Shown here: positions 47,292-58,252 of the stretch, piece after piece
Position numbering within the stretch: position 1 is the stretch's first letter
Layout of the letters: the number at the start of each line of letters is the position of its first letter
Source: a bacterium
Lineage (GTDB): Bacteria > Bacillota > Bacilli > Lactobacillales > Streptococcaceae
DNA length: 64,000 bases
Direction: 5' to 3'
Assembly: GCA_905221505.1 (NCBI GenBank)
Contig: CAJNDL010000003.1
Location: forward strand, 1-64,000
Notes under the pieces: model-generated
Told to the model about the DNA's origin: nothing
What the model saw: the letters and a program-made list of their open reading frames with translations, nothing else
Databases searched by the model: none
Made by a program: the position numbers and the translations under genes

Positions 47292-48626
47292 TTAGACCGT
47301 TAAAAATTCCTCTAAGTCGCTAAGGGCACGCTCTGCAATTTTTTCATAACGAGCCTTCTTATCACGGATACGTTCGCCTTCCAGCTCCTTGATGATCCCA
47401 AAATTGACATTCATTGGTTGGAAATGTTTGCTGTCCGCATGGGTGATGTAATGAGCCAGACTTCCAATCGCTGTGGTCTCTGGGAAGATTGCTTCACTTT
47501 CACCCTTGAAGAGACGAGCCGCGTTAATACCCGCAACCAAGCCTGATGCTGCTGATTCAACATAGCCTTCCACACCCGTCATCTGACCAGCAAAGAAGAG
47601 ATTAGGTTGCTTCTTAGAACGGTAGGTCTGCTCCAGAAGATTTGGTGAATCCATGTAAGAATTGCGGTGCATGACCCCATAACGAACAAACTCCGCATTT
47701 TCAAGACCTGGAATCATTTGGAAAACACGCTTTTGTTCTCCCCATTTGAGGTGTGTCTGGAAACCGACGATATTGTAGAGGCTACCAGCCGCATTGTCCT
47801 GACGAAGTTGCACAACCGCGTATGGTGTTTTGAACTCTCCATCACGAGGTCCTGTGTAGTCGTCTGGATACTCAAGTCCGACTGGCTTCATAGGTCCATA
47901 AAGCATGGTTTTAATACCACGTTTGGCCATGACTTCGATAGGCATACATCCTTCAAAGTATTTTTCTTTTTCAAAAGAATTGAGCGGTGCTTCTTCCGCA
48001 TTGACCAAGGCTTCATGGAAATCCATAAACTCTTGCTTAGTCATAGGCGCGTTGAGGTAGGCTGCCTCTCCCTTATCATAACGAGACTTGAGATAGACCT
48101 TGCTCATATCAACAGTGTTGACATCGATAATAGGTGCTGCCGCATCGTAAAAATAGAAACCATCGCCGTCATTAAGGGCATGAATCTTTTCAGCTAAGGC
48201 ATCGCTCGTCAAAGGACCAGTAGCGACAACTGTAATAACATCAGCTGGCAATTCTGTAATTTCATCACGAACCACTTCAATTAAGGGGTGGTTGGCCACT
48301 TTTTCAGTCACCATTTGGGAGAAACCATCGCGATCCACCGCAAGAGCTCCACCAGCAGGAACACGTGTAGCTTCTGCTGATTCCAAGATGACAGAACCCA
48401 GGCGACGCATTTCTTCCTTAAGAAGCCCAACAGCATTTGTCAAAGCATCTCCACGCAAGGAATTGGAACAAACTAACTCTGCAAAATTGTCTGTTTTGTG
48501 CTGGGGTGTTGACTTGACACCACGCATTTCATAAAGTTTAACTGGAATACCACGCTCTGCGATTTGGTAGGCTGCTTCAGAGCCTGCCAAACCAGCACCG
48601 ATAACATTGATATAAGATTGAGACAC
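47292..48626 (-). CDS. trmFO: tRNA (m5U54) methyltransferase TrmFO, folate/FAD-dependent
   Basis: The 444-aa flavoprotein has the FAD motif [20 protein letters not shown] near its N-terminus, [21 protein letters not shown] and [19 protein letters not shown]. It methylates U54 in the tRNA T-loop using methylenetetrahydrofolate. I set the start at GTG 48626 ([12 protein letters not shown]), ten bases after AGAGG. Upstream residues have no family character. Its promoter is embedded in the rsmI terminator. Confidence 0.95.
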   Translation of the reverse strand: MSQSYINVIGAGLAGSEAAYQIAERGIPVKLYEMRGVKSTPQHKTDNFAELVCSNSLRGDALTNAVGLLKEEMRRLGSVILESAEATRVPAGGALAVDRDGFSQMVTEKVANHPLIEVVRDEITELPADVITVVATGPLTSDALAEKIHALNDGDGFYFYDAAAPIIDVNTVDMSKVYLKSRYDKGEAAYLNAPMTKQEFMDFHEALVNAEEAPLNSFEKEKYFEGCMPIEVMAKRGIKTMLYGPMKPVGLEYPDDYTGPRDGEFKTPYAVVQLRQDNAAGSLYNIVGFQTHLKWGEQKRVFQMIPGLENAEFVRYGVMHRNSYMDSPNLLEQTYRSKKQPNLFFAGQMTGVEGYVESAASGLVAGINAARLFKGESEAIFPETTAIGSLAHYITHADSKHFQPMNVNFGIIKELEGERIRDKKARYEKIAERALSDLEEFLTV

Positions 48627-48722
48627 GACACTAATACCTCTTTGGGTGGGACCTAAGTCCATATCAAAACATCCCACTGGACTGTTTGACACCCACAAAT
48701 CTTTCTATTTTTTTCTTCTACT

Positions 48723-48750
48723 AGTATAACAAAAAAAGGGAAGAAGGCAA
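48723..48750 (-). promoter_or_regulatory. Promoter of trmFO inside the rsmI terminator
   Basis: TTGCCT (48745-48750), a 16-base spacer and TATACT (48723-48728). The -35 lies in the loop of the terminator hairpin at 48731-48757. Confidence 0.65.
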
Positions 48751-48757
48751 ACTTCCC
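48731..48757 (-). terminator. Terminator after rsmI
   Basis: GGGAAG and CTTCCC (48752-48757 with 48738-48743), an eight-base loop and seven T. It starts four bases past the rsmI stop. Confidence 0.87.
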
Positions 48758-48760
48758 TGT

Positions 48761-49630
48761 TTAGTCATTTTCTTCCCAATCGTGGTAGGCAGCGTAGAGC
48801 TGGCTTTTATTCCACTGGTAGAGTTTCGCTACTTCCTTAATGGCTTGATTTTTCTTCATTCCTTGCTGAATACGGTCTTGGATTTCTGAAAACAAGTCCT
48901 CCTCGTCTTTTTCTTCCACATCCTGACTGGCACCTTCAACGATAAGAAGGCATTCTCCCTTAAGTGGCGTTTCAGCGATGCTTTCTAGCAATTCAGAGAT
49001 CTTTCCTCGTTGATATTCTTCATAAATCTTGGTCAATTCTCTGACCAAGACTACCGAGCGGTCACCGTAGACTTCGAGCATATTTTCCAATGTATCTGCC
49101 ACACGATGAGGTGATTCATAGAAAATCTGAGTTTCAGGATAGTCTTTTTTTGAGTCGAAAAATTGCTTTTGCTGGCCTGATTTTCTAGGTAAAAAACCGT
49201 AAAAGATATGTGGTTGCGGTGCTAGGCCACTGGCAATCAAGGCAGAAATCCCTGCAGAAGCACCTGGGACTGTGACCACTGCAATCTCTTCCTCAATAGC
49301 TGCCTTGACCAAATCATGACCAGGGTCCGAGATACTTGGCAGACCCGCATCAGAGACCTGAGCAATACTTTGCCCTGCTTTCAGGAAACCAATCAAATCA
49401 GGAATTTTTTCCTTTGCATTGTGCTCATGAAAACTAATCTGCTTTGTAGAAATGTCAAAATGCTTGAGCAATAGACCTGTATTGCGCGTGTCCTCAGCAG
49501 CAATCCAATCCACTTCTTTCAAGGTCTGGATGGCGCGAAAAGTCATATCATCTAGATTGCCAATCGGCGTTGCCACTAGATAAAGCTTGCCATAGGGAGA
49601 CTGCCCCTTAAAACTTTTTTGAATATGCAT
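48761..49630 (-). CDS. rsmI: 16S rRNA (cytidine-1402-2'-O) methyltransferase RsmI
   Basis: The 289-aa tetrapyrrole-methylase-fold enzyme has LYLVATPIGNLDDMTFRAIQTLKEVD, EDTRNTGLLLKHFDI and the SAM-site VSDAGLPSISDPG. With RsmH it methylates C1402 in the decoding centre. It starts two bases after yabA. It is the last gene of tmk-holB-yabA-rsmI. Confidence 0.97.
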   Translation of the reverse strand: MHIQKSFKGQSPYGKLYLVATPIGNLDDMTFRAIQTLKEVDWIAAEDTRNTGLLLKHFDISTKQISFHEHNAKEKIPDLIGFLKAGQSIAQVSDAGLPSISDPGHDLVKAAIEEEIAVVTVPGASAGISALIASGLAPQPHIFYGFLPRKSGQQKQFFDSKKDYPETQIFYESPHRVADTLENMLEVYGDRSVVLVRELTKIYEEYQRGKISELLESIAETPLKGECLLIVEGASQDVEEKDEEDLFSEIQDRIQQGMKKNQAIKEVAKLYQWNKSQLYAAYHDWEEND

Positions 49631-49632
49631 GC

Positions 49633-49950
49633 TTACTCCCTGTATAACAACTCGTCACAGAACATACATTCCTCGTCCTGTTCTCGACGTTGTCCATAAA
49701 AATCATTACATACGTGAAATCCATCACGGTAAATGCGACGGACACTTTCGCGAACATGCTTGGCCTTGACAGGAGCATCTGCCTCCACCTCACCCAAGCG
49801 TTCGCGCAACTTAGAATTTTCCAAGCGAAGAGCTGTATTTTCCTCTACCAGGCTCTTGAGATTTTTCTTGATGGCTTCCACATCGGCCAGGGTTACCAAT
49901 AACTGTTGGGAAAAATCATCCAGCGCGTCAAATAATTCTTTTTTGTCCAT
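49633..49950 (-). CDS. yabA: Replication initiation control protein YabA
   Basis: The 105-aa protein has an N-terminal leucine-zipper coiled coil ([26 protein letters not shown]) and a C-terminal zinc cluster (HVCNDFYG and CMFCDELL). It tethers DnaA to the sliding clamp and limits initiation. I chose ATG 49950 (MDKKELFD), the family start. A nine-codon upstream extension is non-conserved in character. Confidence 0.93.
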
Positions 49951-49989
49951 AAAACAGCTCTTTCCTTTCTTTATCATTCATTTTTGAGT

Positions 49990-50880
49990 TTATATTTCTT
50001 TCAAGACCAGATATTCCATGGCATTTTGAAAGCTGACATTAGCTTGCCACATTTTTCTAGCTTCTAACAAATCTTGTAGAATCACCCTTACTCTTGCTTG
50101 CAGGATGTCCTGCCCACAGAGGACTTCGAGAATCCGTAAAACCTGATCCTGTTTTTCCTTGTCATCCGCCAAGTTGGCTAATTTAGCAACCTGCAGATAA
50201 CTTTCTTTTTTCTTAGCTAATAACCAGGTTAGCAGGCGTTCACTTTCATCAACCAAGGTCCAAAAACTTGCCTGATTGGCTAACTTTTCTGCTTCAGCTC
50301 GCGATTGACTAAACTGGGCTAAGAGAGTTGCTTTTTTCTTGACCAGACCTGCTTGTTCTAATTGATGGATGAGTTTTTCTTCTTGCTTTTTAAAGTGGAA
50401 AATCTGTGTTCGACTACGGATGGTCGGTAACATCTTTTCCTCATCGCTGGTCAAGAAGAAAATATAAACCTCACTCTGGGGTTCTTCGATGACCTTGAGC
50501 AGAGAGTTAGCTGCGTTGGGATGCATTTTCTCAGCTTGCTCGATAATAAAGACCTGTTGCTGACTTTCAATCCCTGCTTGGGAAAACTGGCCCACCAATT
50601 CACGAATACGTTCTGTCTTGATGACCTGATTGACTGGTTTAATCAAGGTAACATCGGGAAATTCTCCCTGTTCAATCAGCTTGCAATTTCGGCATTTCTC
50701 ACATGGTAAAACGCCTACTTTATCCGTACAAAAGAGGCTCTTAGCCAAAAACTGCGCCATTTCTAAGCTTCCAAAGAAACCTGAAAAAAGATAGGCATGA
50801 TTGAGCTGGTCTTGTTCTAGGATACGGACAAAGCGGTCAAACTGGTCTGGTTGCCAAGCCTTTAATTCTTCTTGTTTCAT
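49990..50880 (-). CDS. holB: DNA polymerase III delta' subunit
   Basis: The 296-aa clamp-loader subunit starts [21 protein letters not shown]. It has the zinc-binding [14 protein letters not shown], the sensor segment [13 protein letters not shown] and [13 protein letters not shown]. It lacks a functional P-loop, as expected for delta'. Its ATG overlaps the tmk stop by four bases. Confidence 0.95.
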   Translation of the reverse strand: MKQEELKAWQPDQFDRFVRILEQDQLNHAYLFSGFFGSLEMAQFLAKSLFCTDKVGVLPCEKCRNCKLIEQGEFPDVTLIKPVNQVIKTERIRELVGQFSQAGIESQQQVFIIEQAEKMHPNAANSLLKVIEEPQSEVYIFFLTSDEEKMLPTIRSRTQIFHFKKQEEKLIHQLEQAGLVKKKATLLAQFSQSRAEAEKLANQASFWTLVDESERLLTWLLAKKKESYLQVAKLANLADDKEKQDQVLRILEVLCGQDILQARVRVILQDLLEARKMWQANVSFQNAMEYLVLKEI

Positions 50881-51515
50881 TTAGCCAAGCCCACTCTGTC
50901 AAATAAGACAGCCTTGGTAGCATCCACAACTTGCTCCAAAGGAAGACTCGCATCAATCTTAACAATGCGATTTCCTTCTTTTTCCAGAAGAGAAAGGTAA
51001 CCTTGACGGACTTTTTTATGCAAGTCCAACCCTTCCAAGTCCAAACGATTGACCTCACGATTGCTATTAGCAGCAATGCGAGCCAGTCCCTCTTCCACCT
51101 CAATGTCAAAATAGAGTGTCAAATCGGGTTTAAGGCCATCTGTCGCAAACTGATTGAGCCAGTCAATGGCATCAATATCCAAGCCACGGCCAAATCCCTG
51201 ATAAGCAATGGAACTATCGATGAAGCGGTCCATAATGACCAACTTACCAGCGTCAAGGGCTGGAAGAACTTTTTCCACCAAGTGCTGTCTACGACTGGCA
51301 ATATAGAGAAGGAGTTCTGTCTTAGCATCCATCTGAGTATGACTTGGGTCTAAAATCACTTCCCGAATTTTCTCCCCAATCAAGACTCCGCCAGGTTCAC
51401 GGGTCGTCAGCACCTCTACTCCTTTTTCCTCTAAGATTGGTAGCAGAGCCTCTAAAACACTGGTCTTGCCTGCTCCCTCTGGTCCCTCAAGAGAGACTAA
51501 AAATCCTTTTGACAT
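50877..51515 (-). CDS. tmk: Thymidylate kinase
   Basis: The 212-aa kinase has P-loop [13 protein letters not shown], the [16 protein letters not shown] loop and [19 protein letters not shown]. It makes dTDP from dTMP. It is the first gene of tmk-holB-yabA-rsmI, all serving replication or ribosome modification. Confidence 0.98.
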   Translation of the reverse strand: MSKGFLVSLEGPEGAGKTSVLEALLPILEEKGVEVLTTREPGGVLIGEKIREVILDPSHTQMDAKTELLLYIASRRQHLVEKVLPALDAGKLVIMDRFIDSSIAYQGFGRGLDIDAIDWLNQFATDGLKPDLTLYFDIEVEEGLARIAANSNREVNRLDLEGLDLHKKVRQGYLSLLEKEGNRIVKIDASLPLEQVVDATKAVLFDRVGLAK

Positions 51516-51595
51516 GTCTAACTCATTTCTTTTTTACTACTTCTATTCTATCAAAAAAATAGGGGTTTGTGACAATCTTTTTGTCTTCTCATTTC

Positions 51596-51710
51596 ATACT
51601 CAATGAAAATCAAAGAGCAAACTAGGAAACTAGTCGCAGGTTGCTCAAAACACTGTTTTGAGGTTGCAGATGGAAGCTGACGCAGTTTGAATTTGATTTT
51701 CGAAGAGTAT
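51596..51710 (-). repeat. BOX element (A and C modules, no B)
   Basis: The 115-bp repeat has inverted ends (ATACTC and GAGTAT) and the typical inner pieces CGCAGGTTGCTC and CACTGTTTTGAGG. In the orientation ATACTCTTCGAAAATC it reads on the minus strand. There is no extra 45-bp B unit. BOX elements are characteristic of S. pneumoniae and close relatives. It lies between proC and tmk and can fold into a long hairpin. Confidence 0.88.
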
Positions 51711-51744
51711 CAACCACCATAAAAGAGGTAGACAAAACCACCTC

Positions 51745-52542
51745 TTATTTACCTAGTTCTTGTGTTCGCTTGTAGGCTTGACCAACTGCCTCCATGACTG
51801 TGCCTCGAAAAGCATGCGCTTCTAAGCTAGCTACACCAGCGATAGTCGAACCACCTGGGCTACAAACTTGGTCTTTCAAGACCCCAGGATGCTCTTGGGT
51901 TTCTAGGACCAATTGACCAGCTCCTACCACAGTTTGAGCTGCCATTTTCAATGCTGTTTCTCGTGGCAATCCAGTCTGAACACCTGCATCCGCCAAGGCC
52001 TCGATAAAGAGATAGACAAAGGCTGGTCCACAGCCTGCAAGACCTGTTGCTGCATCGATTAAGCCTTCTCCTAGTTCAACCAAGAGACCAGCCTTAGCTA
52101 AAAGCTGGCAAAAGAGCTCACTGTCCTCAGTCCTGCAATTAGGAGACAAGGCATAACTAATCACTCCTTGTCCGATAGAAGCAGGGGTATTTGGCATCAT
52201 ACGAATAATTCGGTGTTGGCTTGGGATAAGACTTGCTAGTTTTTCTAAAGTCAATCCAGCTGCCATCGAAATCAAAAGAAGACTTTCTCGTTTTTCAAGG
52301 ATAGTCTGGTATTGAGAAAGCAAGTCTGAGAACTGTGCAGGTTTTACTCCTAGAAAAATCACATCTGCTTCTGCAAAGATTTCGTCATTGCTAGAAGCCT
52401 GACCACCGAAGTTGGCGATGAAAGCATCCACCTTAGCTTGACTACGATTGGCAAGGAGAAGCTGAGCACCCGTCTTGGCCTGCAAAACAGCCTTAGACAG
52501 ACTAGCCCCCATATTCCCCAAACCGATAAATCCAATCTTCAT
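51745..52542 (-). CDS. proC: Pyrroline-5-carboxylate reductase
   Basis: The 265-aa enzyme has an N-terminal Rossmann motif KIGFIGLGNMGASL and the C-terminal signature QTVVGAGQLVLETQEHPGVLKDQVCSPGG. It makes the final step of proline synthesis. It follows proA by three bases, and proB-proA-proC form one operon. Confidence 0.97.
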   Translation of the reverse strand: MKIGFIGLGNMGASLSKAVLQAKTGAQLLLANRSQAKVDAFIANFGGQASSNDEIFAEADVIFLGVKPAQFSDLLSQYQTILEKRESLLLISMAAGLTLEKLASLIPSQHRIIRMMPNTPASIGQGVISYALSPNCRTEDSELFCQLLAKAGLLVELGEGLIDAATGLAGCGPAFVYLFIEALADAGVQTGLPRETALKMAAQTVVGAGQLVLETQEHPGVLKDQVCSPGGSTIAGVASLEAHAFRGTVMEAVGQAYKRTQELGK

Positions 52543-52545
52543 CTC

Positions 52546-53808
52546 TTACTCCCTTATCTGTCCGTCACCAGTAACCACATACTTGTAGCTGGTCAACTCT
52601 TTCAAGCCCATTGGACCACGCGCATGCAGTTTCTGAGTAGAAATCCCCATTTCACAACCAAGACCAAATTGGCCCCCATCTGTAAAACGAGTTGAGGCAT
52701 TAACATAGACTGCTGCAGAGTCCACTTGATCTGTAAAGTAAGCTGCAGCCTCAGCATTTTCCGTCACAATGGCATCCGAATGATGGGTACTGTGGGCTTC
52801 AATATGCTCGACGGCTTCTTCTAAACTGCTCACAACCTTAACAGCTAGGACATAATCTAAAAACTCAGTATCAAAGTCTTGTGCTTCAGCTACTTGGCCT
52901 GAAACAAACTGACTTGCTTTGCTATCCAAGCGGAATTGAATTGGTTCCAGTCCAGCTTCTTTACGCTTTGCAACCAGAACTTGCTCCAAGCGAGGGAGAA
53001 AACTTGCTGCCTTGTCTTCATGAACGAGAAGGACCTCCATGGCATTACATACAGAAGGACGACTGGTTTTGGCATTGTTGATGATAGACAGAGCCTTGTC
53101 CTCATCTGCATCCTTGTCTACGTAAACATGGACAATGCCTGTTCCTGTCTCGATAACTGGTACAATAGCATTCTCAACCACTGCATTGATCAAGCCAGCC
53201 CCTCCACGAGGAATAAGCAGGTCTAGATAGCCCTTGGCCTTCATCATAGCATAGCTACTTTCACGGCTAGTATCTTCCACCAGTTGAATTACATCTGGAT
53301 GAATGGTCGTTGTCTCCAAGCCTTTTTTCAAGGCTTTAACAATAGCATGGGCAGTTTGATAGGCATCCTTCCCACTACGAAGAACGACCGCATTCCCACT
53401 CTTGAGAGCCAAAGCAGCCGCGTCAGACGTCACATTTGGACGGCTTTCATAGATAATACCGATGACCCCCATGGCCACCCGTTTCTTGGTGATAACCAAA
53501 CCATTTTCAAGCTGACTTGTTTCTAAAACTTCACCGATTGGATCTGGTAAAGCAACCACTTCACGAATCCCAGTTGCCATTGCTTCTATGCGTCCTGCAT
53601 CCAAATAAAGACGATCCAACATAACATCTGAGATTTTACCTTTGGCCGCTTCCATATCGAGGGCATTGGCCGCTAAAATCTCCTCAGTAGCTGCTATTAA
53701 GTGATCAGCCATGGCTAGCAAGGCTTGGTTTTTAATCTCTTCACTAGCTGTGTTGATCGATTTTTTAACAGCCTGTACCTGTTCAAATTGTTCTTGTGTA
53801 CTTACCAT
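52546..53808 (-). CDS. proA: Gamma-glutamyl phosphate reductase
   Basis: The 420-aa aldehyde-dehydrogenase-fold enzyme has [20 protein letters not shown], the catalytic Cys in [18 protein letters not shown] and [20 protein letters not shown]. It reduces gamma-glutamyl phosphate made by ProB. It lies nine bases downstream of proB. Confidence 0.98.
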   Translation of the reverse strand: MVSTQEQFEQVQAVKKSINTASEEIKNQALLAMADHLIAATEEILAANALDMEAAKGKISDVMLDRLYLDAGRIEAMATGIREVVALPDPIGEVLETSQLENGLVITKKRVAMGVIGIIYESRPNVTSDAAALALKSGNAVVLRSGKDAYQTAHAIVKALKKGLETTTIHPDVIQLVEDTSRESSYAMMKAKGYLDLLIPRGGAGLINAVVENAIVPVIETGTGIVHVYVDKDADEDKALSIINNAKTSRPSVCNAMEVLLVHEDKAASFLPRLEQVLVAKRKEAGLEPIQFRLDSKASQFVSGQVAEAQDFDTEFLDYVLAVKVVSSLEEAVEHIEAHSTHHSDAIVTENAEAAAYFTDQVDSAAVYVNASTRFTDGGQFGLGCEMGISTQKLHARGPMGLKELTSYKYVVTGDGQIRE

Positions 53809-53817
53809 AGTTTACCT

Positions 53818-54927
53818 CTAAAATTCTGTAAAGAGTAGTTGGATTTCAGGAGTAATGGAAATCCAGTCATCACGGTGAATCAAGACACCCTTGGCTTTTT
53901 GAGAACGCAACATATCCTCCAAAGCAGATGCTCCAAATTGCACACGCCCTTTTCCAAGTGATTTTCCACTTTCCTTGTCAAATACTGTCACGATATCACC
54001 GTAAGAAAAGGCACCTTCTGCATCAACAACACCAGATAAAAGGAGACTCTTTCCATGTTGAGAGAGAGCTTCTGCAGCCCCTTTATCAACCCAAATAGAA
54101 CCTTGACTCTGAGCATAGAAGGCAAGCCATTGTTTCTGGGTACGAAGTCCCTTCTCTTGCGCAACAAAGTAAGAACCATCCTTGGTCTCCTCAGCCGCTT
54201 CAATCATGGCATCTGCCTTCAAGGATGAACAGATATAAACAGGAACTCCTGATTCTGTTGCAATAGTGGCAGCCTTGATTTTTGTTAGCATGCCCCCAGT
54301 TCCATTTGACGAACCAGCTCCGCCAGCCATATCGATAATCTCACGATTGATGGTCTCAATTTTCTCCAAGCGTTTGGCTTTTGGATCTGAATTAGGATTT
54401 CCAGTATAGAGACCGTCCACATCTGTTAAGAGAACCAAAAGGTCTGCTTGGACCATGGCAGCTACCTGGGCACTAAGAGTGTCATTGTCCCCAACCTTGA
54501 GCTCATCAATGACGACACTGTCATTCTCATTGATGATAGGAATCGCCCCACGGCTAAGTAAAACCGACAAAGCCTGATGGGCATTTTTATAACGGCGCTT
54601 ATCCACAAAGTCGTCCTGGGTCAGCAAAATTTGTGCAGAAACGATTTGGCGCAAGAGAAGATTAGTGGTATATTCTTCCAACAAAAGCCCTTGCCCTACC
54701 GCTGCTGAAGCCTGTTTATCAGCAATCTTAGTCGGACGCTTTTTAAATCCTAAGGCTCCAAAACCAGCCGCAATGGCACCTGACGATACCAAAATCAATT
54801 CATGACCAGCCTCGTGCAACATCGCCAACTGCTGGGTAATAGCCTTTACCTTACTACGTGATAAACTTCCATCTTCATTCGTTAGAGAAGAAGTCCCCAC
54901 CTTAAAGACAATCCGTTTGTATTTCAT
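53818..54927 (-). CDS. proB: Glutamate 5-kinase
   Basis: The 369-aa protein has an amino-acid-kinase domain ([40 protein letters not shown]) and a C-terminal PUA domain (about residues 280-360). It phosphorylates glutamate, the feedback-controlled first step to proline. ATG 54927 has GGAG upstream. The first seven codons of the longer frame overlap that site. Confidence 0.97.
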   Translation of the reverse strand: MKYKRIVFKVGTSSLTNEDGSLSRSKVKAITQQLAMLHEAGHELILVSSGAIAAGFGALGFKKRPTKIADKQASAAVGQGLLLEEYTTNLLLRQIVSAQILLTQDDFVDKRRYKNAHQALSVLLSRGAIPIINENDSVVIDELKVGDNDTLSAQVAAMVQADLLVLLTDVDGLYTGNPNSDPKAKRLEKIETINREIIDMAGGAGSSNGTGGMLTKIKAATIATESGVPVYICSSLKADAMIEAAEETKDGSYFVAQEKGLRTQKQWLAFYAQSQGSIWVDKGAAEALSQHGKSLLLSGVVDAEGAFSYGDIVTVFDKESGKSLGKGRVQFGASALEDMLRSQKAKGVLIHRDDWISITPEIQLLFTEF

Positions 54928-54956
54928 AGTCTCACTCCGATTCTTCATATTTATCC

Positions 54957-54965
54957 ATTATAACA
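54957..54965 (-). promoter_or_regulatory. Extended -10 promoter of proBAC
   Basis: The minus strand reads TGTTATAAT (hexamer 54957-54962), 29 bases before the proB start, downstream of the cbpE terminator. Confidence 0.6.
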
Positions 54966-54997
54966 TGAATGGCAGGAAATAGAAAAGAGTTGATAGT

Positions 54998-55027
54998 AAA
55001 AAGAAGGCCCTAAAACCTTCTTTTTTA
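54998..55027 (-). terminator. Terminator after cbpE
   Basis: AAAAAGAAGG and CCTTCTTTTT form a 10-bp stem around TTTTAGGG on the minus strand. It begins directly after the cbpE stop. Confidence 0.88.
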
Positions 55028-56911
55028 CTACTGTTCTGATTCCGATTTGTTTGCAGTCGTTTCAGAGCTTTGCGAAATTACTGAAGTCAAATCTTGACTA
55101 GTTGAAGAACTTGTAACACTTTCGTTCTGAGTCGTTACTTTATTTTCAAGATCTTTTTTCACTACTTCACTGGATTCTTTTGTTTCTGAATTACTTGTAA
55201 CTCTAGTTGTAGCAGTTTTCTCTACTGGAACATCCACTAACCAGGCACCACTTGAATCAACAGTATAGCCTTCTGGTGTCTTGCCATTTACAAGTAATTG
55301 ACCATTGTCTTTCAAGAAGTACCATTTATCCTTGTCTTTGATCCAACCCACAGCTCGTGAACCGTCTGTCTTGTAGAAATACCAATCGTTTGCCTTTTTA
55401 AGCCAACCTTGCTTCATAGCTCCTGAATCTTCTAGATAGTAATGATGACCAGCAACTTCTATCTCACCTGTCTTCATGATACCAGTAGAATCCATATAAT
55501 ACCAGGTTTCTTTATCTTTTACCCAGCCCGTTTTCATTTCCCCTGATTGAGCAAAGTAATACCATTGACCCTTATATTGAAGCCAACCTGTCTTCATAGA
55601 GCCATCAAAATCCAAATAATACCACTGTTCTTTATCTTGAATCCAACCAGTTTCCATCTGGTTTTCTTTGTTAAAATAATACCAGATTCCTGCGATTTTC
55701 TTCCAATTTTTAGCAGCAACACCAGAGTCTGTCAAATAGAACCAACGATTGTTCCATTTTTTCCATTGATTATATAACAGGATTCCTCTTTGATTAAAAT
55801 AGTACCATTCACCTTCGATTTCATTCCAACCGACAGCATACTCTCCTGTAGAATCAGGTGCTTGATACCACCAATTCCCATACGCACTCTTATGCCAACC
55901 AGCTTGAAAACTTGGAATCGGCTTGTAGGATGTTGAAATGTTTACTAAACCGTCTTGCCTAATATCAAAAACTGTTGCATCATAGTCTTTGCTGGCTGCG
56001 TTGATCCTCTCAATTCCTCGTTCTTTGAGCCAATTAACATACTCACTATCAACACCATTTTTCCAAGGTAGACTATCCGAAGTTTGAACAATCAAACTCG
56101 GACTCAAATGTTTAATGAAATCCTTGGTGTTTGATTTATTGGTATCACGGTGATGGTTAAACTTCATCAAATCAACTTTTCCAATGAGAGGACCATACTT
56201 GTCTTCTGCTCCATGAACATTATCTAAGTCGCCCCCAAGGTAAATTTTCTTACCATTGACTTTCACCACGCTAATCAAGGAATTGGAATTGTCATCCCAA
56301 ATTTTCTTTAATTCACCTGATGAATCTGTTTCATTTTCATAATTATAGAGTTGAATATCCATGTCCCCAAACTGAAAATGAGCATCCCCTTGTGTGATAT
56401 TTTGAATAACTGAAACACCTTTTTCAGCGGCAGTCTGTAAAACCTTATCATAACCGTACAGATTATCCCATAAACGTTCAGAATTAGTAATACGATTATC
56501 ACTATATTTTTTAAGATAGACTCGGTCAACTGGATAGGTAGACAGTAATTCATCAACATTTCCAATATGATCACTGTGGGTATGAGTGACTAAAATAAAA
56601 TCAAGCTTTTGGACACCCAATTCCTTCAAATGACGAAAGACACGGTCTGTCAGAACATGCTTATAAGATGTTTCAATTCCTTCTCTCCATGGGTAACGAG
56701 AATCACTTCCATCTGGGAAATCATAATCTTCTCCTGTATCCACCATGGCAAAATGTCCATTACTTTCAAGAATAATCGCATCACTGCCACCTTCATGAAC
56801 ATTAATAAAGTGAATTTTATTTCCTGAACTTTCTTGAGCTTGAACATTTCCATACCATGACAAGCCTAAAAAAGCGCCTGCAAGTGCTAAACTAATCAAT
56901 TTCTTTTTCAT
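55028..56911 (-). CDS. cbpE: Choline-binding phosphorylcholine esterase CbpE (Pce)
   Basis: The 627-aa wall protein has a signal peptide (to about residue 26), a metallo-beta-lactamase-fold catalytic domain with THTHSDHIGN (H110, H112, D114, H115), about ten choline-binding repeats (TGWIQDKEQWYYLD-type) and a Ser/Thr-rich C-terminal tail. Pce removes phosphorylcholine from teichoic acids and degrades platelet-activating factor. The Shine-Dalgarno lies in the last codons of rluD, so it is coupled to the lspA-rluD operon. The length matches my recollection of pneumococcal CbpE. Confidence 0.95.
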   Translation of the reverse strand: MKKKLISLALAGAFLGLSWYGNVQAQESSGNKIHFINVHEGGSDAIILESNGHFAMVDTGEDYDFPDGSDSRYPWREGIETSYKHVLTDRVFRHLKELGVQKLDFILVTHTHSDHIGNVDELLSTYPVDRVYLKKYSDNRITNSERLWDNLYGYDKVLQTAAEKGVSVIQNITQGDAHFQFGDMDIQLYNYENETDSSGELKKIWDDNSNSLISVVKVNGKKIYLGGDLDNVHGAEDKYGPLIGKVDLMKFNHHRDTNKSNTKDFIKHLSPSLIVQTSDSLPWKNGVDSEYVNWLKERGIERINAASKDYDATVFDIRQDGLVNISTSYKPIPSFQAGWHKSAYGNWWYQAPDSTGEYAVGWNEIEGEWYYFNQRGILLYNQWKKWNNRWFYLTDSGVAAKNWKKIAGIWYYFNKENQMETGWIQDKEQWYYLDFDGSMKTGWLQYKGQWYYFAQSGEMKTGWVKDKETWYYMDSTGIMKTGEIEVAGHHYYLEDSGAMKQGWLKKANDWYFYKTDGSRAVGWIKDKDKWYFLKDNGQLLVNGKTPEGYTVDSSGAWLVDVPVEKTATTRVTSNSETKESSEVVKKDLENKVTTQNESVTSSSTSQDLTSVISQSSETTANKSESEQ

Positions 56912-56913
56912 TC

Positions 56914-57801
56914 TTACTTCCTCAATCTCTCCAAGGTTTCCTTAAAAATATCTGGGATATCTGCTGTAAATTCCAATGTCTCACTTGTTCTCGGATGAGT
57001 AAAACCTAGAGTCTTAGCATGAAGAAATTGTCCATGTCCTTTCAAAGTCTTGCGAGGACCATAGACTTCATCACCAGCGACTGGATGGCCGATATAAGCC
57101 ATGTGAACACGGATTTGATGGGTACGCCCTGTCTCCAGCTGCAACTCTACCAAGCTATAATCACCAAAGCGTTCCAAAACGTGGAAACGGGTAACTGCAG
57201 GTTTCCCTTTCGCAGTCACAGCCTGTTTCTTACGGTCTTTTTCACTACGGCCAATCGGTGCTTCAATCACACCACGATCATTGGGCAAATTTCCATGAAC
57301 AATCGCCCAATATTTACGAAGAGACTTTTTATCCTTCAGTTCTTGGGCAAGTGCTAGATGCGCCTCATCATTTTTAGCAATCATAAGAAGGCCTGACGTA
57401 TCCTTATCAATACGGTGAACAATTCCTGGACGCAGAACTCCATTGATACCCGACAAGTCCTTAATATGATACATAAGGGCATTTACCAGGGTCCCACTGG
57501 TATGACCAGCACTCGGATGCACAACCATTCCCTGAGGCTTGTTAACGACGGCCACATCCTCATCTTGGTAGATGATTTCTAGTGGAAGATTCTCAGGCAC
57601 ATACTCTAAAACCTCTGGCTCTGGTACATGGTAAGTGACGATATCACCCTCTTGAACTGTGTATTTAGCTTTCTTGACTTGGCCATTGACCAAGACCTGG
57701 CCTGATTTGATTTGTTCATTCGCGAGACTGCGTGATAATTCTGTCAAATCCGACAAAGCCTTATCTAAACGCAGACCACCAGTTTCAATTTTAATTTCCA
57801 T
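56914..57801 (-). CDS. rluD: Ribosomal large-subunit pseudouridine synthase, RluD family
   Basis: The 295-aa enzyme has an N-terminal S4 domain ([24 protein letters not shown]) and the catalytic loop [20 protein letters not shown] with the Asp nucleophile. It modifies 23S rRNA uridines. It overlaps lspA by 11 bases, a pairing common across bacteria. Confidence 0.95.
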   Translation of the reverse strand: MEIKIETGGLRLDKALSDLTELSRSLANEQIKSGQVLVNGQVKKAKYTVQEGDIVTYHVPEPEVLEYVPENLPLEIIYQDEDVAVVNKPQGMVVHPSAGHTSGTLVNALMYHIKDLSGINGVLRPGIVHRIDKDTSGLLMIAKNDEAHLALAQELKDKKSLRKYWAIVHGNLPNDRGVIEAPIGRSEKDRKKQAVTAKGKPAVTRFHVLERFGDYSLVELQLETGRTHQIRVHMAYIGHPVAGDEVYGPRKTLKGHGQFLHAKTLGFTHPRTSETLEFTADIPDIFKETLERLRK

Positions 57802-58252
57802 TTATTTCCTCTTTTAACATTGCAATCAATAAAATAATCACTCCAACAGTCAGATAGCTATCTGCCACATTGAAAATTGCAAAATTGATAAAGTCAAGGT
57901 GGAACATATCCACAACAAAGCCCTGACTCACCCTGTCAATAAAGTTTCCAAGACCACCTGCAATAATCAAGGTCAAACCCAAGACCATCCAGAGTGAGTC
58001 CTCCATGTGTTTATGTAGATACCAAATGGCACCTACCACGACAACCAGAGTAATGACAGCGAATAGCAACTGCTGATCTTGTAAGATAGAAAAGGCTGCC
58101 CCTCGATTTTGCAGATAGGTCAAGCTAACAAAATTGGGAATCCAAGAACGCACTTCACCCAGTGGAATTTGCTGGACGATATAGAATTTGACCAACTGAT
58201 CCAGCCCAATCAAAAGCAGTACAATGACTGCCACTATTGCTCTTTTTTTCAT
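57791..58252 (-). CDS. lspA: Lipoprotein signal peptidase II
   Basis: The 153-aa membrane aspartyl protease has four transmembrane helices and the two catalytic Asp regions [10 protein letters not shown] and FNVADSYL. It removes lipoprotein signal peptides, for example those of PrsA and the 59.4-kb lipoprotein in this window. It overlaps the cpsY stop by four bases. Confidence 0.98.
   Translation of the reverse strand: MKKRAIVAVIVLLLIGLDQLVKFYIVQQIPLGEVRSWIPNFVSLTYLQNRGAAFSILQDQQLLFAVITLVVVVGAIWYLHKHMEDSLWMVLGLTLIIAGGLGNFIDRVSQGFVVDMFHLDFINFAIFNVADSYLTVGVIILLIAMLKEEINGN

Noticed and set aside
51596..51710. BOX element as a small RNA or terminator gene
   Set aside because: The sequence matches the dispersed BOX repeat, and no independent promoter was seen.
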